DNA of 59,178 nt, from the NCBI GenBank assembly GCA_902784435.1, contig CACZUR010000017.1, forward strand, positions 1 through 59,178, in the 5' to 3' direction. Below, one piece after another: positions 1-8,036 of the stretch (its first letter is position 1; every line of letters starts with the position of its first letter). The position numbers and the translations under genes were made by a program. This stretch comes from an uncultured Bacteroidia bacterium. Lineage in GTDB: Bacteria > Bacteroidota > Bacteroidia > Bacteroidales > UBA932. The notes beneath the pieces are model-generated. The model searched no databases and had not been told where the DNA came from. It worked only from the letters and a program-made list of their open reading frames with translations.

Positions 1-1
1 C

Positions 2-67
2 ATCGCATCCGTGGCCCGCACCTGGGAATACCTGAAAGCCATCCTTGCCAACATTCCCGTCAAGTAA
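2..67 (+). CDS. C-terminal end of an unidentified protein (partial)
   Basis: The frame is open from the left edge to TAA at 65-67 and encodes 21 residues ending in ILANIPVK. Too little remains to assign a family. It lies 21 bases before the peptide transporter on the same strand, so the two could share a transcript. That it is coding is inferred from the open frame and from the lack of any other candidate in this stretch. Confidence 0.5.
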   Translation: MASVARTWEYLKAILANIPVK

Positions 68-88
68 TGTACTAAAAACCAAATACTT

Positions 89-1762
89 ATGTTCAAAGGA
101 CAACCCAAAGGGCTCTTTGCCCTCGCCCTGGCCAACACCGGAGAGCGCTTCGGCTACTATACCATGCTGGCCATCTTCATGCTGTTCCTGCAGGCCAAAT
201 TCGGCTGGGACCAGGCCGTTTCCAGCCAGGTGTACTCCATTTTCCTGGCGCTGGTATACTTCATGCCTGTGGTAGGCGGTATCCTGGCCGACAAGATTGG
301 CTACGGAAAATGCGTGGTTACGGGTATCTGCGTCATGTTTGCCGGATATCTGGCCCTTTCCATCCCTACCGGTGCCAACACCATGGGCATCGTACTCATG
401 CTGGGGGCCCTGCTGCTCATCTCTGTGGGTACCGGCCTGTTTAAAGGCAACCTGCAGGTGCTGGTGGGCAATCTGTACGACGACCCCAAATACGCAGCCA
501 AGCGTGACAGCGCCTTCTCCCTGTTCTACATGGCCATCAATATCGGCGCCATGTTCGCCCCCTCCGCCGCCACGGCCATCACCAACAGTTTCATGGGAAA
601 AGCCGGCCTCATCTACAAGGCCGCCATCCCGGCGCTGGCCCATCAGACGCTGGACGGCAGCATCACCGCCGACAACGCCGCCCGCCTGGCCGAACTGCAG
701 TCCGTCATGCCCGACGCTTCCGTCGCCGCCATGGACCCTGCCGCTTTCAGTTCCTATTATATCGAGCACCTGTCCTCATCCTATAATATGGGCTTTGCCG
801 TGGCGTGCATCTCCCTGATTGTGTCCATTCTCATCTACTTCTTCTGCCGCAGCTGGTTCAAGCATGCCGATGTGAATGCCAAACAGGCCGCCGCCACCAA
901 TGCCCCGGTTCAGGAACTCACCCCCAAGCAGACCAAAGACCGCATCACCGCCCTCATCATGGTGTTTGCCGTAGTCATCTTCTTCTGGATGGCTTTCCAC
1001 CAGAATGGCCAGTCCCTCACCTGGTTCGCCCGTGACTACACCCTGCCGTTTGCCACCGGAGCCACACGCCTGGGCTTCAACATCTGGGTGCTGGCCCTCA
1101 TCGCCGTCAGCATCTATACGCTGTTCGCCATTTTCCAGTCGGAAACCAGGAAGGGTAAACTGCTCGCCGGCCTGGCAACGGCCCTCCTGTGGGGCGGTGC
1201 CTACTGGATTTATTCCGGCATGCCGGATCCGCTGAACATCGAGCCTCAGCTGTTCCAGCAGTTCAACCCGTTCTACGTAGTGTTCCTCACCCCCATCTCC
1301 ATGGCCATCTTCAGCGCCCTGGCCAGCAAAGGCAAAGAGCCTTCGGCACCTGTAAAGATCGGTCTGGGCATGTTTGTGGCCGCCCTGGGTTACCTGATTA
1401 TGGTCATGGGCTCGCTGGGCCAGCCTTCTCCGGCCTCCCTGCAGGGCACCGTCGCACCCGATCCCGTGGTTCCGATGTATCTGATTACCACCTATCTGGT
1501 ACTCACCTTCGCCGAACTCCTCCTGAGCCCCATGGGCATTTCCTTCGTCACCAAGGTAGCACCGCCCAAGTATAAGGGATTGATGATGGGCCTGTGGTTC
1601 GCTTCTACGGCCATCGGCAACTACCTCAGTTCCATCCCCGGCCTGCTGTGGAACAACGTTCCTCTCTGGGCCAACTGGGCCATCCTGATGGCACTCTGCA
1701 TCATTGCCGGCGCCATCATGTTCGGCATGATGAAGAAGATCAACGAAGCCACCGCCTCCTAG
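89..1762 (+). CDS. POT family peptide MFS transporter
   Basis: Proton-dependent oligopeptide transporter (PTR2/POT branch of the major facilitator superfamily), expected to import di- and tripeptides through the inner membrane. The 557 residues are hydrophobic with about a dozen or more predicted membrane segments. The POT signature is near the N-terminus as NTGERFGYY (residues 16-24). The first Glu of the usual ExxERFxYY is Asn here; from memory this is common in Bacteroidota members and may affect proton coupling. A hydrophilic insert at about residues 185-230 separates membrane segments. The ATG is preceded by an A-rich stretch without a strong Shine-Dalgarno, typical for this phylum. Confidence 0.93.
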   Translation: MFKGQPKGLFALALANTGERFGYYTMLAIFMLFLQAKFGWDQAVSSQVYSIFLALVYFMPVVGGILADKIGYGKCVVTGICVMFAGYLALSIPTGANTMGIVLMLGALLLISVGTGLFKGNLQVLVGNLYDDPKYAAKRDSAFSLFYMAINIGAMFAPSAATAITNSFMGKAGLIYKAAIPALAHQTLDGSITADNAARLAELQSVMPDASVAAMDPAAFSSYYIEHLSSSYNMGFAVACISLIVSILIYFFCRSWFKHADVNAKQAAATNAPVQELTPKQTKDRITALIMVFAVVIFFWMAFHQNGQSLTWFARDYTLPFATGATRLGFNIWVLALIAVSIYTLFAIFQSETRKGKLLAGLATALLWGGAYWIYSGMPDPLNIEPQLFQQFNPFYVVFLTPISMAIFSALASKGKEPSAPVKIGLGMFVAALGYLIMVMGSLGQPSPASLQGTVAPDPVVPMYLITTYLVLTFAELLLSPMGISFVTKVAPPKYKGLMMGLWFASTAIGNYLSSIPGLLWNNVPLWANWAILMALCIIAGAIMFGMMKKINEATAS

Positions 1763-1846
1763 TGTGAGGCCTGGGTCCTGTGGGGAAGGAAATCACCGAG
1801 CGTGACCACCCCCTCAGAATGACCCAAGGCTTAGCCCGGCAGGTTT

Positions 1847-2044
1847 GGGGAAGGTCGGTAGCTATTTTGGGGAAGGTCATTGGCTATTTTGGGGAAGGTC
1901 TCGTTTTTAGGCCGACACCTTCCCCAGAGAAATGGCCCTACAGGCCACCCAGACAACGATTCCGTGGGGAAGGTCCCCAAAGAAAAAAGAGACCTTCCCC
2001 ATTTTACCGGGGGACCTTCCCCAAAACCATAGGGGACCTTCCCC
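1847..2044. repeat. Dyad-symmetric array of a GGGGAAGGTC repeat
   Basis: Three direct copies of GGGGAAGGTC start at 1847, 1869 and 1891, an exact 22-base period. Three inverted copies (GACCTTCCCC) start at 1991, 2013 and 2035, also every 22 bases. An inner inverted copy at 1916-1925 (one mismatch) and an inner direct copy at 1966-1975 complete the set. All four pairs are symmetric about 1945.5. The spacers are not conserved. The array fills most of the 324-base gap between the peptide transporter and the zeta-like kinase and ends 42 bases before the kinase start. It could be a set of protein-binding sites or a segmented RNA hairpin. Confidence 0.9.
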
Positions 2045-2086
2045 GCGCCAGCAACAACACCCGCACCAACAAAGGAAAACAAAACT

Positions 2087-2785
2087 GTGCCAAGATTCTA
2101 TATCATAAGCGGCCCCAACGGCTCCGGGAAGACAACTGCCTCCTACAGTATGCTCCCGGAGTTGCTGGACTGCAGTGAATTCGTGAATTCGGACGAATTC
2201 GCCAAGCATCTGTCCCCTTTCTCGCCGGAGAGCGCCTACATCACGGCCAGCCGCCTCATGCTCAAGAAGGTGCAGTACCTCTTTGACCGGCGGGAGGACT
2301 TTTGCATAGAAACCACGCTGGCCACCCGTTCCCTCCTGAAGATGGTGCGAAACGCCCAGCAGAAGGGCTACTATGTGACTGTGCTGTATTTCTGGCTCAA
2401 CGAGCCGGAGATTGCCATCGAACGCGTAGCCAAAAGAGTACGTGCCGGCGGCCACGACATTCCGGAAGAGACCATCCGCCGCCGCTATCAGATGGGGCTC
2501 AACTACCTGTTCCACAATTACATGCAGTCCTGCGACAAATGGATTCTGGCCGACAACTCCGAGCCCCCGTTCCAGGTGATCGCAGAGGGATCCAAGAAGG
2601 GACTCATCATCCGGGACATGGATAAATACAACCGGGTCCGGTCTCTGGTGACCGACTATGTGGAGCCGCTTACCCCCCTGAGCGACGTGGCGGAGAGCAT
2701 CGCCAAGGAAATTGCCAAGGCACCCGTAGCCCACGACGGCGTGCCGTTCGAGCCCCAGAGTACGGAAAAAGCAGCAGAAGAATGA
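2087..2785 (+). CDS. Zeta-toxin-like P-loop kinase
   Basis: P-loop protein of 232 residues resembling the zeta toxin / AAA_33 nucleoside-kinase-like family. Walker A is GPNGSGKTT at residues 9-17. The segment CIETTLATRS (about residues 73-82) matches the position where zeta proteins carry a substrate-side ET motif. Known zeta toxins phosphorylate UDP-N-acetylglucosamine; chromosomal orphans are often of unknown function. No epsilon-like antitoxin is visible upstream. The start is GTG at 2087, behind an A-rich AAAGGA leader. Its stop overlaps the tldD start (ATGA), so the two are probably translationally coupled. Confidence 0.75.
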   Translation: MPRFYIISGPNGSGKTTASYSMLPELLDCSEFVNSDEFAKHLSPFSPESAYITASRLMLKKVQYLFDRREDFCIETTLATRSLLKMVRNAQQKGYYVTVLYFWLNEPEIAIERVAKRVRAGGHDIPEETIRRRYQMGLNYLFHNYMQSCDKWILADNSEPPFQVIAEGSKKGLIIRDMDKYNRVRSLVTDYVEPLTPLSDVAESIAKEIAKAPVAHDGVPFEPQSTEKAAEE

Positions 2786-4218
2786 TAGAGAGCAAAAACT
2801 ATTACCTGGACATCTTCCAGGTAGACACAGCCAGCCTGGACAAGCTGGTGGAAGAAGGTCTTCGCAGCGGCGGAAGCTACTGCGACCTTTACTTCGAAAA
2901 CACCAGCTACGGCAGCCTCCTGCTCCGGGACGGCGCCGTCACTTCCGGCGGAAAACACATCGACTTCGGGGTGGGCATCCGCGTCCTCTCCGGCGAAAAA
3001 ACCGGATACGCCTATTCCGAGAGCACCGGCTGGGCCGATATGGTGTCCTGCGCCCGGGCCGCCGCCCAGATCGCCACCCGCCCTGCGGACGTGAGTCCCT
3101 ACGGCACCCGCAACCCCAGCCGCGGAGAGCCCAATCCCGCGGCGGACCGATATCCCATCGGCCAGCCCTGGTGGGGCGTTCCCATGGACGGCTTCCTCCC
3201 CTTCCTCCAGCAATTGGAGAACAGCGTCAAAAGCCGCGACGCCCGCGTAGAGAAAGTCATCGTGAACCTGGCCTTCCAGGTGAGCGACATCCTCATGTAC
3301 AATTCCTTCCGGGAACTCAAGTGGGACACCCGTCCCATGGGCAGTGTCTCCGTGAGCGTCGTCTTCCGCCAGGGAGACCAGCTGGAGAACAAATCCACTT
3401 CCCGCAGTTTCCGCCTGGGCGCCGAAATGCTCACGGACGCCCTGGTGGAGGACATGGCCCGGGACGTGGTGAGCGGCATCGACGACCGCTTTGCCGCCCG
3501 CCGGCCAAAAGGCGGCCAGATGCCCGTAGTCATGGGCGCCGGTGCTTCCGGCATCCTCCTGCACGAGGCCATGGGCCATGCCTTCGAGGCCGACTTCAAC
3601 CGCAAAGGCACCTCCATCTTCGCCGACAAAATGGGCCGGCGCGTGTGTGCGGAAGGCATCAACATCCTGGACGACGGCACACTCCAGGGCAACCGGGGCT
3701 CCCTGAACTTCGACGACGAAGGCATCCCCGGACAGAAGACCTATATGGTAGAGGACGGCATCCTCACCTCCTACCTGCACGACCGCATATCGGCCGCGCA
3801 TTACGGTGTCCGGCCCACCGGAAACGGCCGCCGGGAGAGTTTCCGCTATGCCCCGCTCCCCCGGATGAGAGCCACCTACATGGAAAGCGGGAACGCGAAG
3901 AAAGAAGACCTCATCGCTTCCGTTTCCAAGGGGATTTACGTAGACGAATTCTCCAACGGGCAGGTCCAGATAGGCGAAGGCGACTTCACCTTCTACGTGA
4001 AAGCCGGCTACCTGATAGAGGACGGCCGCCTGACCATGCCCGTGAAGGATATCAATATCATCGGCAACGGTCCCCAGGCACTGGCCGATATGTGCGGGGT
4101 GGCCGACGACCTGGTCATCGACCCCGGCGCCTGGACCTGCGGCAAGGAGCAGTCCGTGCCCGTTTCCTGCGGCATTCCCACGGTACTGATCGGCAAATTG
4201 ACAGTTGGAGGAGAATAA
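2782..4218 (+). CDS. tldD: Metalloprotease TldD
   Basis: Zinc peptidase subunit of the TldD/TldE (PmbA) complex, a cytosolic heterodimer that cleaves unfolded peptides. In E. coli it processes microcin B17 and degrades the CcdA antitoxin. The 478 residues match the family length. The zinc motif HEAMGH lies at residues 261-266, and a C-terminal Cys (about 463) in SCGIP is in the place of the third ligand. It overlaps the zeta-like kinase by four bases and is followed directly by the partner tldE. Confidence 0.93.
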   Translation: MIESKNYYLDIFQVDTASLDKLVEEGLRSGGSYCDLYFENTSYGSLLLRDGAVTSGGKHIDFGVGIRVLSGEKTGYAYSESTGWADMVSCARAAAQIATRPADVSPYGTRNPSRGEPNPAADRYPIGQPWWGVPMDGFLPFLQQLENSVKSRDARVEKVIVNLAFQVSDILMYNSFRELKWDTRPMGSVSVSVVFRQGDQLENKSTSRSFRLGAEMLTDALVEDMARDVVSGIDDRFAARRPKGGQMPVVMGAGASGILLHEAMGHAFEADFNRKGTSIFADKMGRRVCAEGINILDDGTLQGNRGSLNFDDEGIPGQKTYMVEDGILTSYLHDRISAAHYGVRPTGNGRRESFRYAPLPRMRATYMESGNAKKEDLIASVSKGIYVDEFSNGQVQIGEGDFTFYVKAGYLIEDGRLTMPVKDINIIGNGPQALADMCGVADDLVIDPGAWTCGKEQSVPVSCGIPTVLIGKLTVGGE

Positions 4219-4219
4219 G

Positions 4220-5572
4220 ATGGAGAAAGCATTGATTACCCCGGAAGAAATCGCATTGGCCCGGCATTGCCTGGCTTATGCGCAGGAGCAGGGCGCCCAG
4301 ATGGTGCGCATCACCCTGAGCAAAAGCCTGATGAACCTGGTGGGCGTGCTCAGTGGAGAAGTGGACAAAACCGCCCACGCCCTGGACCGCAGCCTGCAGC
4401 TGCGTCTGTTCGTGGACGGGAAGTTTGGCTCCTTTTCCAGCAACCGCCTGGAGAAAGAGGGGCTGGAGGCCTTCCTCAGAAGCGCCATCGGCACGGTGAG
4501 AATGCTGGAGGCCGACGAATTCCGCCGCCTCCCGGAACCCGAAAGGCTGGCCAAAGACGCCACCGGCGGTCAGGAACTGGGCCTGTACGACAGCACCGTG
4601 GAAAACCTGACCTCCGAACAGCGCCGCGAACTGGCCCTCGCATCCATGGCCTGGCCCCGGAAAGCGCAGCTGGAAAATGGCTTCACCCTCATTGCCGAGG
4701 AAGGAGAATACTCCGACAGTGTGTTCGACAGCCTGACCATCGATTCCCAGGGTTTATACGCCCGCCACACGGAAACCTCCTTTGAGATAGGCTACGAGAG
4801 CACCATCCAGGATGCCCGGGGCAATCACATTTCCAGTTATTGGTGGGACGCCCAGCCGTATTTCAAGGACCTGGCGTGGAAAGACTGCGCCCAGACGGCC
4901 TGCCGGCGGGCTGCGGCGCTCATGGGCCCGCAAACGGTTCCCGGCGGCAAATACACCCTGATCCTGGACAGCGAGTGCGCCTCCAAGGTGGTGACGCCCT
5001 TGCTGAATGCCCTGGGCGGCTATTCCCTGCAGCAGAAGAACTCTTTCCTCAACGACAGCCTGGGCAAAAAACTGTTCCCGGACAACCTTACCATCCTGGA
5101 CCTGCCCCGCACCAAAGGCCAGACCGGCTGCCGCCTCTTTGACAGCGAAGGCGTGGCCACCCGGGAGATGCCCATCATTGAGAAGGGTGTGGTCAAGACC
5201 TATTTCCTGAGCACCTACATCGCCCCCAAGATGCAGATGGAGCCCACCATCGAGGACGCCACCCGCATCCGCGTCCTGCCCACCGGCGGCTGCCGGACGC
5301 AGGAAGAAGTGCTGCAGCAAGTGCAGGACGGCATCCTGGTCACCGGCTTCAACGGCGGCAACTCCAACCCGGCCACCGGCAACTTTTCCTATGGCATAGA
5401 GGGGTTCCTGGTCAAGGGTGGAAAGAAGGTGCATCCGGTGCGGGAGATGCTGGTTACCGGCAATTTCCTGGACCTGTGGAACAACCTGGCCATCGCGGCC
5501 GACGATGCCCGCAACTGCATGTCCAAGCTCATCCCCACCCTGGCCTTCCGGAACGTAGATTTCAGCGCATAG
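4220..5572 (+). CDS. TldE/PmbA family protein
   Basis: Non-catalytic partner of TldD: same fold, about 450 residues, no HExxxH motif. The frame is open from a TTG at 4205, but the ATG at 4220 with GGAGGAG at 4207-4213 in front of it is the better start, so translation begins just after the tldD stop. Conserved C-terminal blocks such as TGFNGGNSNPATGNFS are present. The partner pair is intact and likely functional. Confidence 0.9.
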   Translation: MEKALITPEEIALARHCLAYAQEQGAQMVRITLSKSLMNLVGVLSGEVDKTAHALDRSLQLRLFVDGKFGSFSSNRLEKEGLEAFLRSAIGTVRMLEADEFRRLPEPERLAKDATGGQELGLYDSTVENLTSEQRRELALASMAWPRKAQLENGFTLIAEEGEYSDSVFDSLTIDSQGLYARHTETSFEIGYESTIQDARGNHISSYWWDAQPYFKDLAWKDCAQTACRRAAALMGPQTVPGGKYTLILDSECASKVVTPLLNALGGYSLQQKNSFLNDSLGKKLFPDNLTILDLPRTKGQTGCRLFDSEGVATREMPIIEKGVVKTYFLSTYIAPKMQMEPTIEDATRIRVLPTGGCRTQEEVLQQVQDGILVTGFNGGNSNPATGNFSYGIEGFLVKGGKKVHPVREMLVTGNFLDLWNNLAIAADDARNCMSKLIPTLAFRNVDFSA

Positions 5573-6586
5573 ATGAAAGTAGCCGTCGTCATACTGAATT
5601 ATAACACAAAGGATTACCTGCGTAAGTTCCTTCCGGGACTCGTGGCCTCGTGCGAGGGCCTGGACGCCCGCGTCATAGTGGCCGACAATGCCTCCGGCGA
5701 CGGTTCGGCGCAGTTCCTGCAGGAAGAGTACCCGGAGATTCCCCTCATCTGCTTGCAGGAGAACTACGGTTTCACGGGCGGTTACAACCGGGCCCTGGCA
5801 CAGATAGAGGCCCAGTATTTTGTGCTCATCAATTCGGACATAGAAGTTCCGCAGGGCTGGCTGAGACCCCTGGTGGACTGGATGGACAGCCACCCCCGCT
5901 GCGGCGCCTGCGGCCCCAAACTGCTTTCCTACAACGAAAGGGACAGCTTCGAATATGCCGGTGCGGCCGGCGGAAAGCTGGACCGCTATGGTTATCCCTT
6001 CTGCCGGGGCCGTATCCTGCAAAAGATTGAGAAAGACCACGGACAGTACGACACCCCCGCCCATGTCCTGTGGGTAAGCGGGGCCTGCCTGATGGTGCGG
6101 GCCAGCCTGTGGAAGGCACTGGGCGGCCTGGACGAGCGCTTTTTCTGCCACATGGAAGAAATAGACCTGTGCTGGAGGATGCAGCTGCAGGGCTGGAAAG
6201 TGACGGTGGTGCCGGAATCGAAAGTATACCATATCGGCGGCGGCACCCTGCCCAACGAATCTCCGTTCAAGCTCCGGCTCAATTTCCGGAACAACCTCCT
6301 GCTGCTGGAAAACAACCTCCCCGCCACCTTCGTGGCCGAAGGGTATCCCGAGCAAAGAGCCCGGAGAAGAACGCGCTGGCGCATTTTCCTCAGGATGTGC
6401 CTGGACGGGATGTCGGCCCTCACCTACCTGGTCACCAAGCGTTACAGCTTTTACAAGGCGGTGGTTACGGCCCACGCCGAATACCGGAAACTCCGCCGTC
6501 CCGGCGTCATTCCACCCCAGCCCCACATGCCCGACGGCCTGTATCGCGGCTGGATCGTGCCCAAAGGGCTATTTGGGAAAAAGTAG
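5573..6586 (+). CDS. Glycosyltransferase family 2
   Basis: Inverting GT-A glycosyltransferase of 337 residues, closest in look to rhamnosyltransferase-like GT2 proteins that act on surface polysaccharide or glycoprotein. The N-terminus VVILNYN and the metal-site motif NSD (residues 87-89) are typical, as is the later E-E-I-D-L-C-W-R acceptor-side block. No membrane segment is evident. ATG follows the tldE stop directly, so it is cotranscribed, but there is no obvious functional link with TldD/E and no other glycan gene nearby. Confidence 0.85.
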   Translation: MKVAVVILNYNTKDYLRKFLPGLVASCEGLDARVIVADNASGDGSAQFLQEEYPEIPLICLQENYGFTGGYNRALAQIEAQYFVLINSDIEVPQGWLRPLVDWMDSHPRCGACGPKLLSYNERDSFEYAGAAGGKLDRYGYPFCRGRILQKIEKDHGQYDTPAHVLWVSGACLMVRASLWKALGGLDERFFCHMEEIDLCWRMQLQGWKVTVVPESKVYHIGGGTLPNESPFKLRLNFRNNLLLLENNLPATFVAEGYPEQRARRRTRWRIFLRMCLDGMSALTYLVTKRYSFYKAVVTAHAEYRKLRRPGVIPPQPHMPDGLYRGWIVPKGLFGKK

Positions 6587-6593
6587 TATATTT
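6586..6593 (+). promoter_or_regulatory. TAnnTTTG promoter box upstream of trkA
   Basis: TATATTTG matches the Bacteroidota -7 consensus and lies 22 bases before the trkA start, overlapping the end of the glycosyltransferase gene. No clear TTG box at the usual 19-base distance was seen. Confidence 0.55.
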
Positions 6594-6614
6594 GCAGGAT
6601 AAACAAGTGGTTCT

Positions 6615-7982
6615 ATGAAGATCATCATCGAAGGCGCCGGTCAGGTGGGCTCGCACCTGGCCAAGATGTTAAGCGCAGAGGGCAGCGAGGTCACGGTCAT
6701 CGAAAATGACCCCGCCCGCATCCGTGCCCTGATGTCGACGGCCGACGTAAACACCATCCAGGGCCCGCCCTCCACCATCGGCCACCTGCTGGAGGCGGGC
6801 TGCGAAACCGCAGACCTGTTCATCGCCGTGAATCCCAGCATGGAGCAGAGCGCCAACATCGTGAGCGCCCTGCTGGCCAAGAAACTGGGCACCAAGCGCG
6901 TGATTGCCCGCATAGACGACGAAGCCTATCTGGCCCCGGAGAACAAGCTCCTGTTCAAGGACATGGGCATAGACATGATGTTCTTCCCGGAGAAAAGCGC
7001 CAGCGAGGAAATCCTGGACATGCTGCGCCACAGCGCTGCCACAGACTCCATGGATTTTGCCCGTGGAAAGCTCCAGATGGCCGTTTTCAAGCTGGACGAC
7101 GACTCTCCCCTGCTGGACATGAACGTAAAGGAGTTCGCCCATGCCGTAAAGGCCGAAAGCGAGCACGAGGACTTCCGCATCGTGGCCATCTCCCGCAGCG
7201 GGAAAACCATCATCCCCAGTTTCGACACCACCTTCAAGGACCACGACTACCTGTACATCATCTCCCGCCGCGACGGCATGCCGGCCCTGATGAAATACCT
7301 GGGAAAGGACAAGATCGAGGTGCGCCGGGTCATGATCCTGGGCGGCTCGGAGATCGGCCAGATGGTGGCCGCCCGCCTGGCAGGCCAGAAACTGGACGAC
7401 ATCAAGATCATCGACATCAATCCCCAGCACTGCCGGAAACTGTCGGAAATCCTGCCGGACCAGGTGAGCGTGGCCTGCGGCGACGCCCGGGACACGGACT
7501 TCCTGGAAGAAGAGGACATCCGCAGCTACCAGGCCATCCTGGCTGTCACCGGCAACGACGAAATCAACATCCTCACCTGCGTGGTGGCCAAGAAACTGGG
7601 CGTTCCGCGCGTGATTGCCCAGGTAGAAAACCTGGAATACGTGCGCCTGGCAGAGGAAATGGGCGTGGACAGCGTGGTGAACAAGAAACTGATCACCGCC
7701 AGCCGCATCTTCAAGTTCACCCTCTCGGACAAGGTGCGTTCCGTGCGTTACATGAGCGGGACGGACGCCGAGGTCCTGGAATACACGGCCGCCCCGGGTT
7801 CCCGCATCACCAAGGGCACCCTCAAGGAGATCGATTTTCCGGCCGATGCCATCATCGGCGGCGTAATCCGTGGCGGAGAGAGCTTCATCGCCGTAGGTCA
7901 TTCGCACATAGAACCTTACGACCGTGTGGCTGTCTTTGCTCTGCCCAGCGCCGTGAAGGAAGTGGACCGGATGTTCCGCTAA
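6615..7982 (+). CDS. trkA: Trk system potassium uptake protein TrkA
   Basis: Cytoplasmic NAD-binding gating subunit of the Trk K+ channel. The 455 residues show the usual duplicated layout: RCK-N Rossmann domain (GAGQVGSHLAK near the N-terminus), RCK-C, a second Rossmann domain (ILGGSEIGQMVA at about 236) and a second RCK-C. The membrane partner TrkH is not in this window. Confidence 0.93.
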   Translation: MKIIIEGAGQVGSHLAKMLSAEGSEVTVIENDPARIRALMSTADVNTIQGPPSTIGHLLEAGCETADLFIAVNPSMEQSANIVSALLAKKLGTKRVIARIDDEAYLAPENKLLFKDMGIDMMFFPEKSASEEILDMLRHSAATDSMDFARGKLQMAVFKLDDDSPLLDMNVKEFAHAVKAESEHEDFRIVAISRSGKTIIPSFDTTFKDHDYLYIISRRDGMPALMKYLGKDKIEVRRVMILGGSEIGQMVAARLAGQKLDDIKIIDINPQHCRKLSEILPDQVSVACGDARDTDFLEEEDIRSYQAILAVTGNDEINILTCVVAKKLGVPRVIAQVENLEYVRLAEEMGVDSVVNKKLITASRIFKFTLSDKVRSVRYMSGTDAEVLEYTAAPGSRITKGTLKEIDFPADAIIGGVIRGGESFIAVGHSHIEPYDRVAVFALPSAVKEVDRMFR

Positions 7983-8008
7983 TTTTTGGCCTGTTGGCCT
8001 AAATTGCG

Positions 8009-8016
8009 TATCTTTG
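8009..8016 (+). promoter_or_regulatory. Promoter of the methylmalonyl-CoA decarboxylase cluster
   Basis: TATCTTTG with TTGG exactly 19 bases upstream, a good Bacteroidota promoter. It lies 20 bases before the chosen mmdA start, which supports ATG 8037 over the upstream in-frame ATG at 7986, because the latter would precede the transcript. Confidence 0.75.
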
Positions 8017-8036
8017 CACGTTTTTTTAGAGAGAAT

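Noticed and set aside
1847-2044. CRISPR array
   Set aside because: Units are only 10 bases, lie in both orientations, have 12-base spacers, and no cas gene is near.
1780-2178. Short frames across the repeat array upstream of the zeta-like kinase
   Set aside because: They consist of translated repeats with Pro/Gly bias on both strands and no start signal.
7986-8036. Upstream in-frame start for mmdA
   Set aside because: A good promoter box lies inside this stretch, and the extra residues match no family N-terminus.
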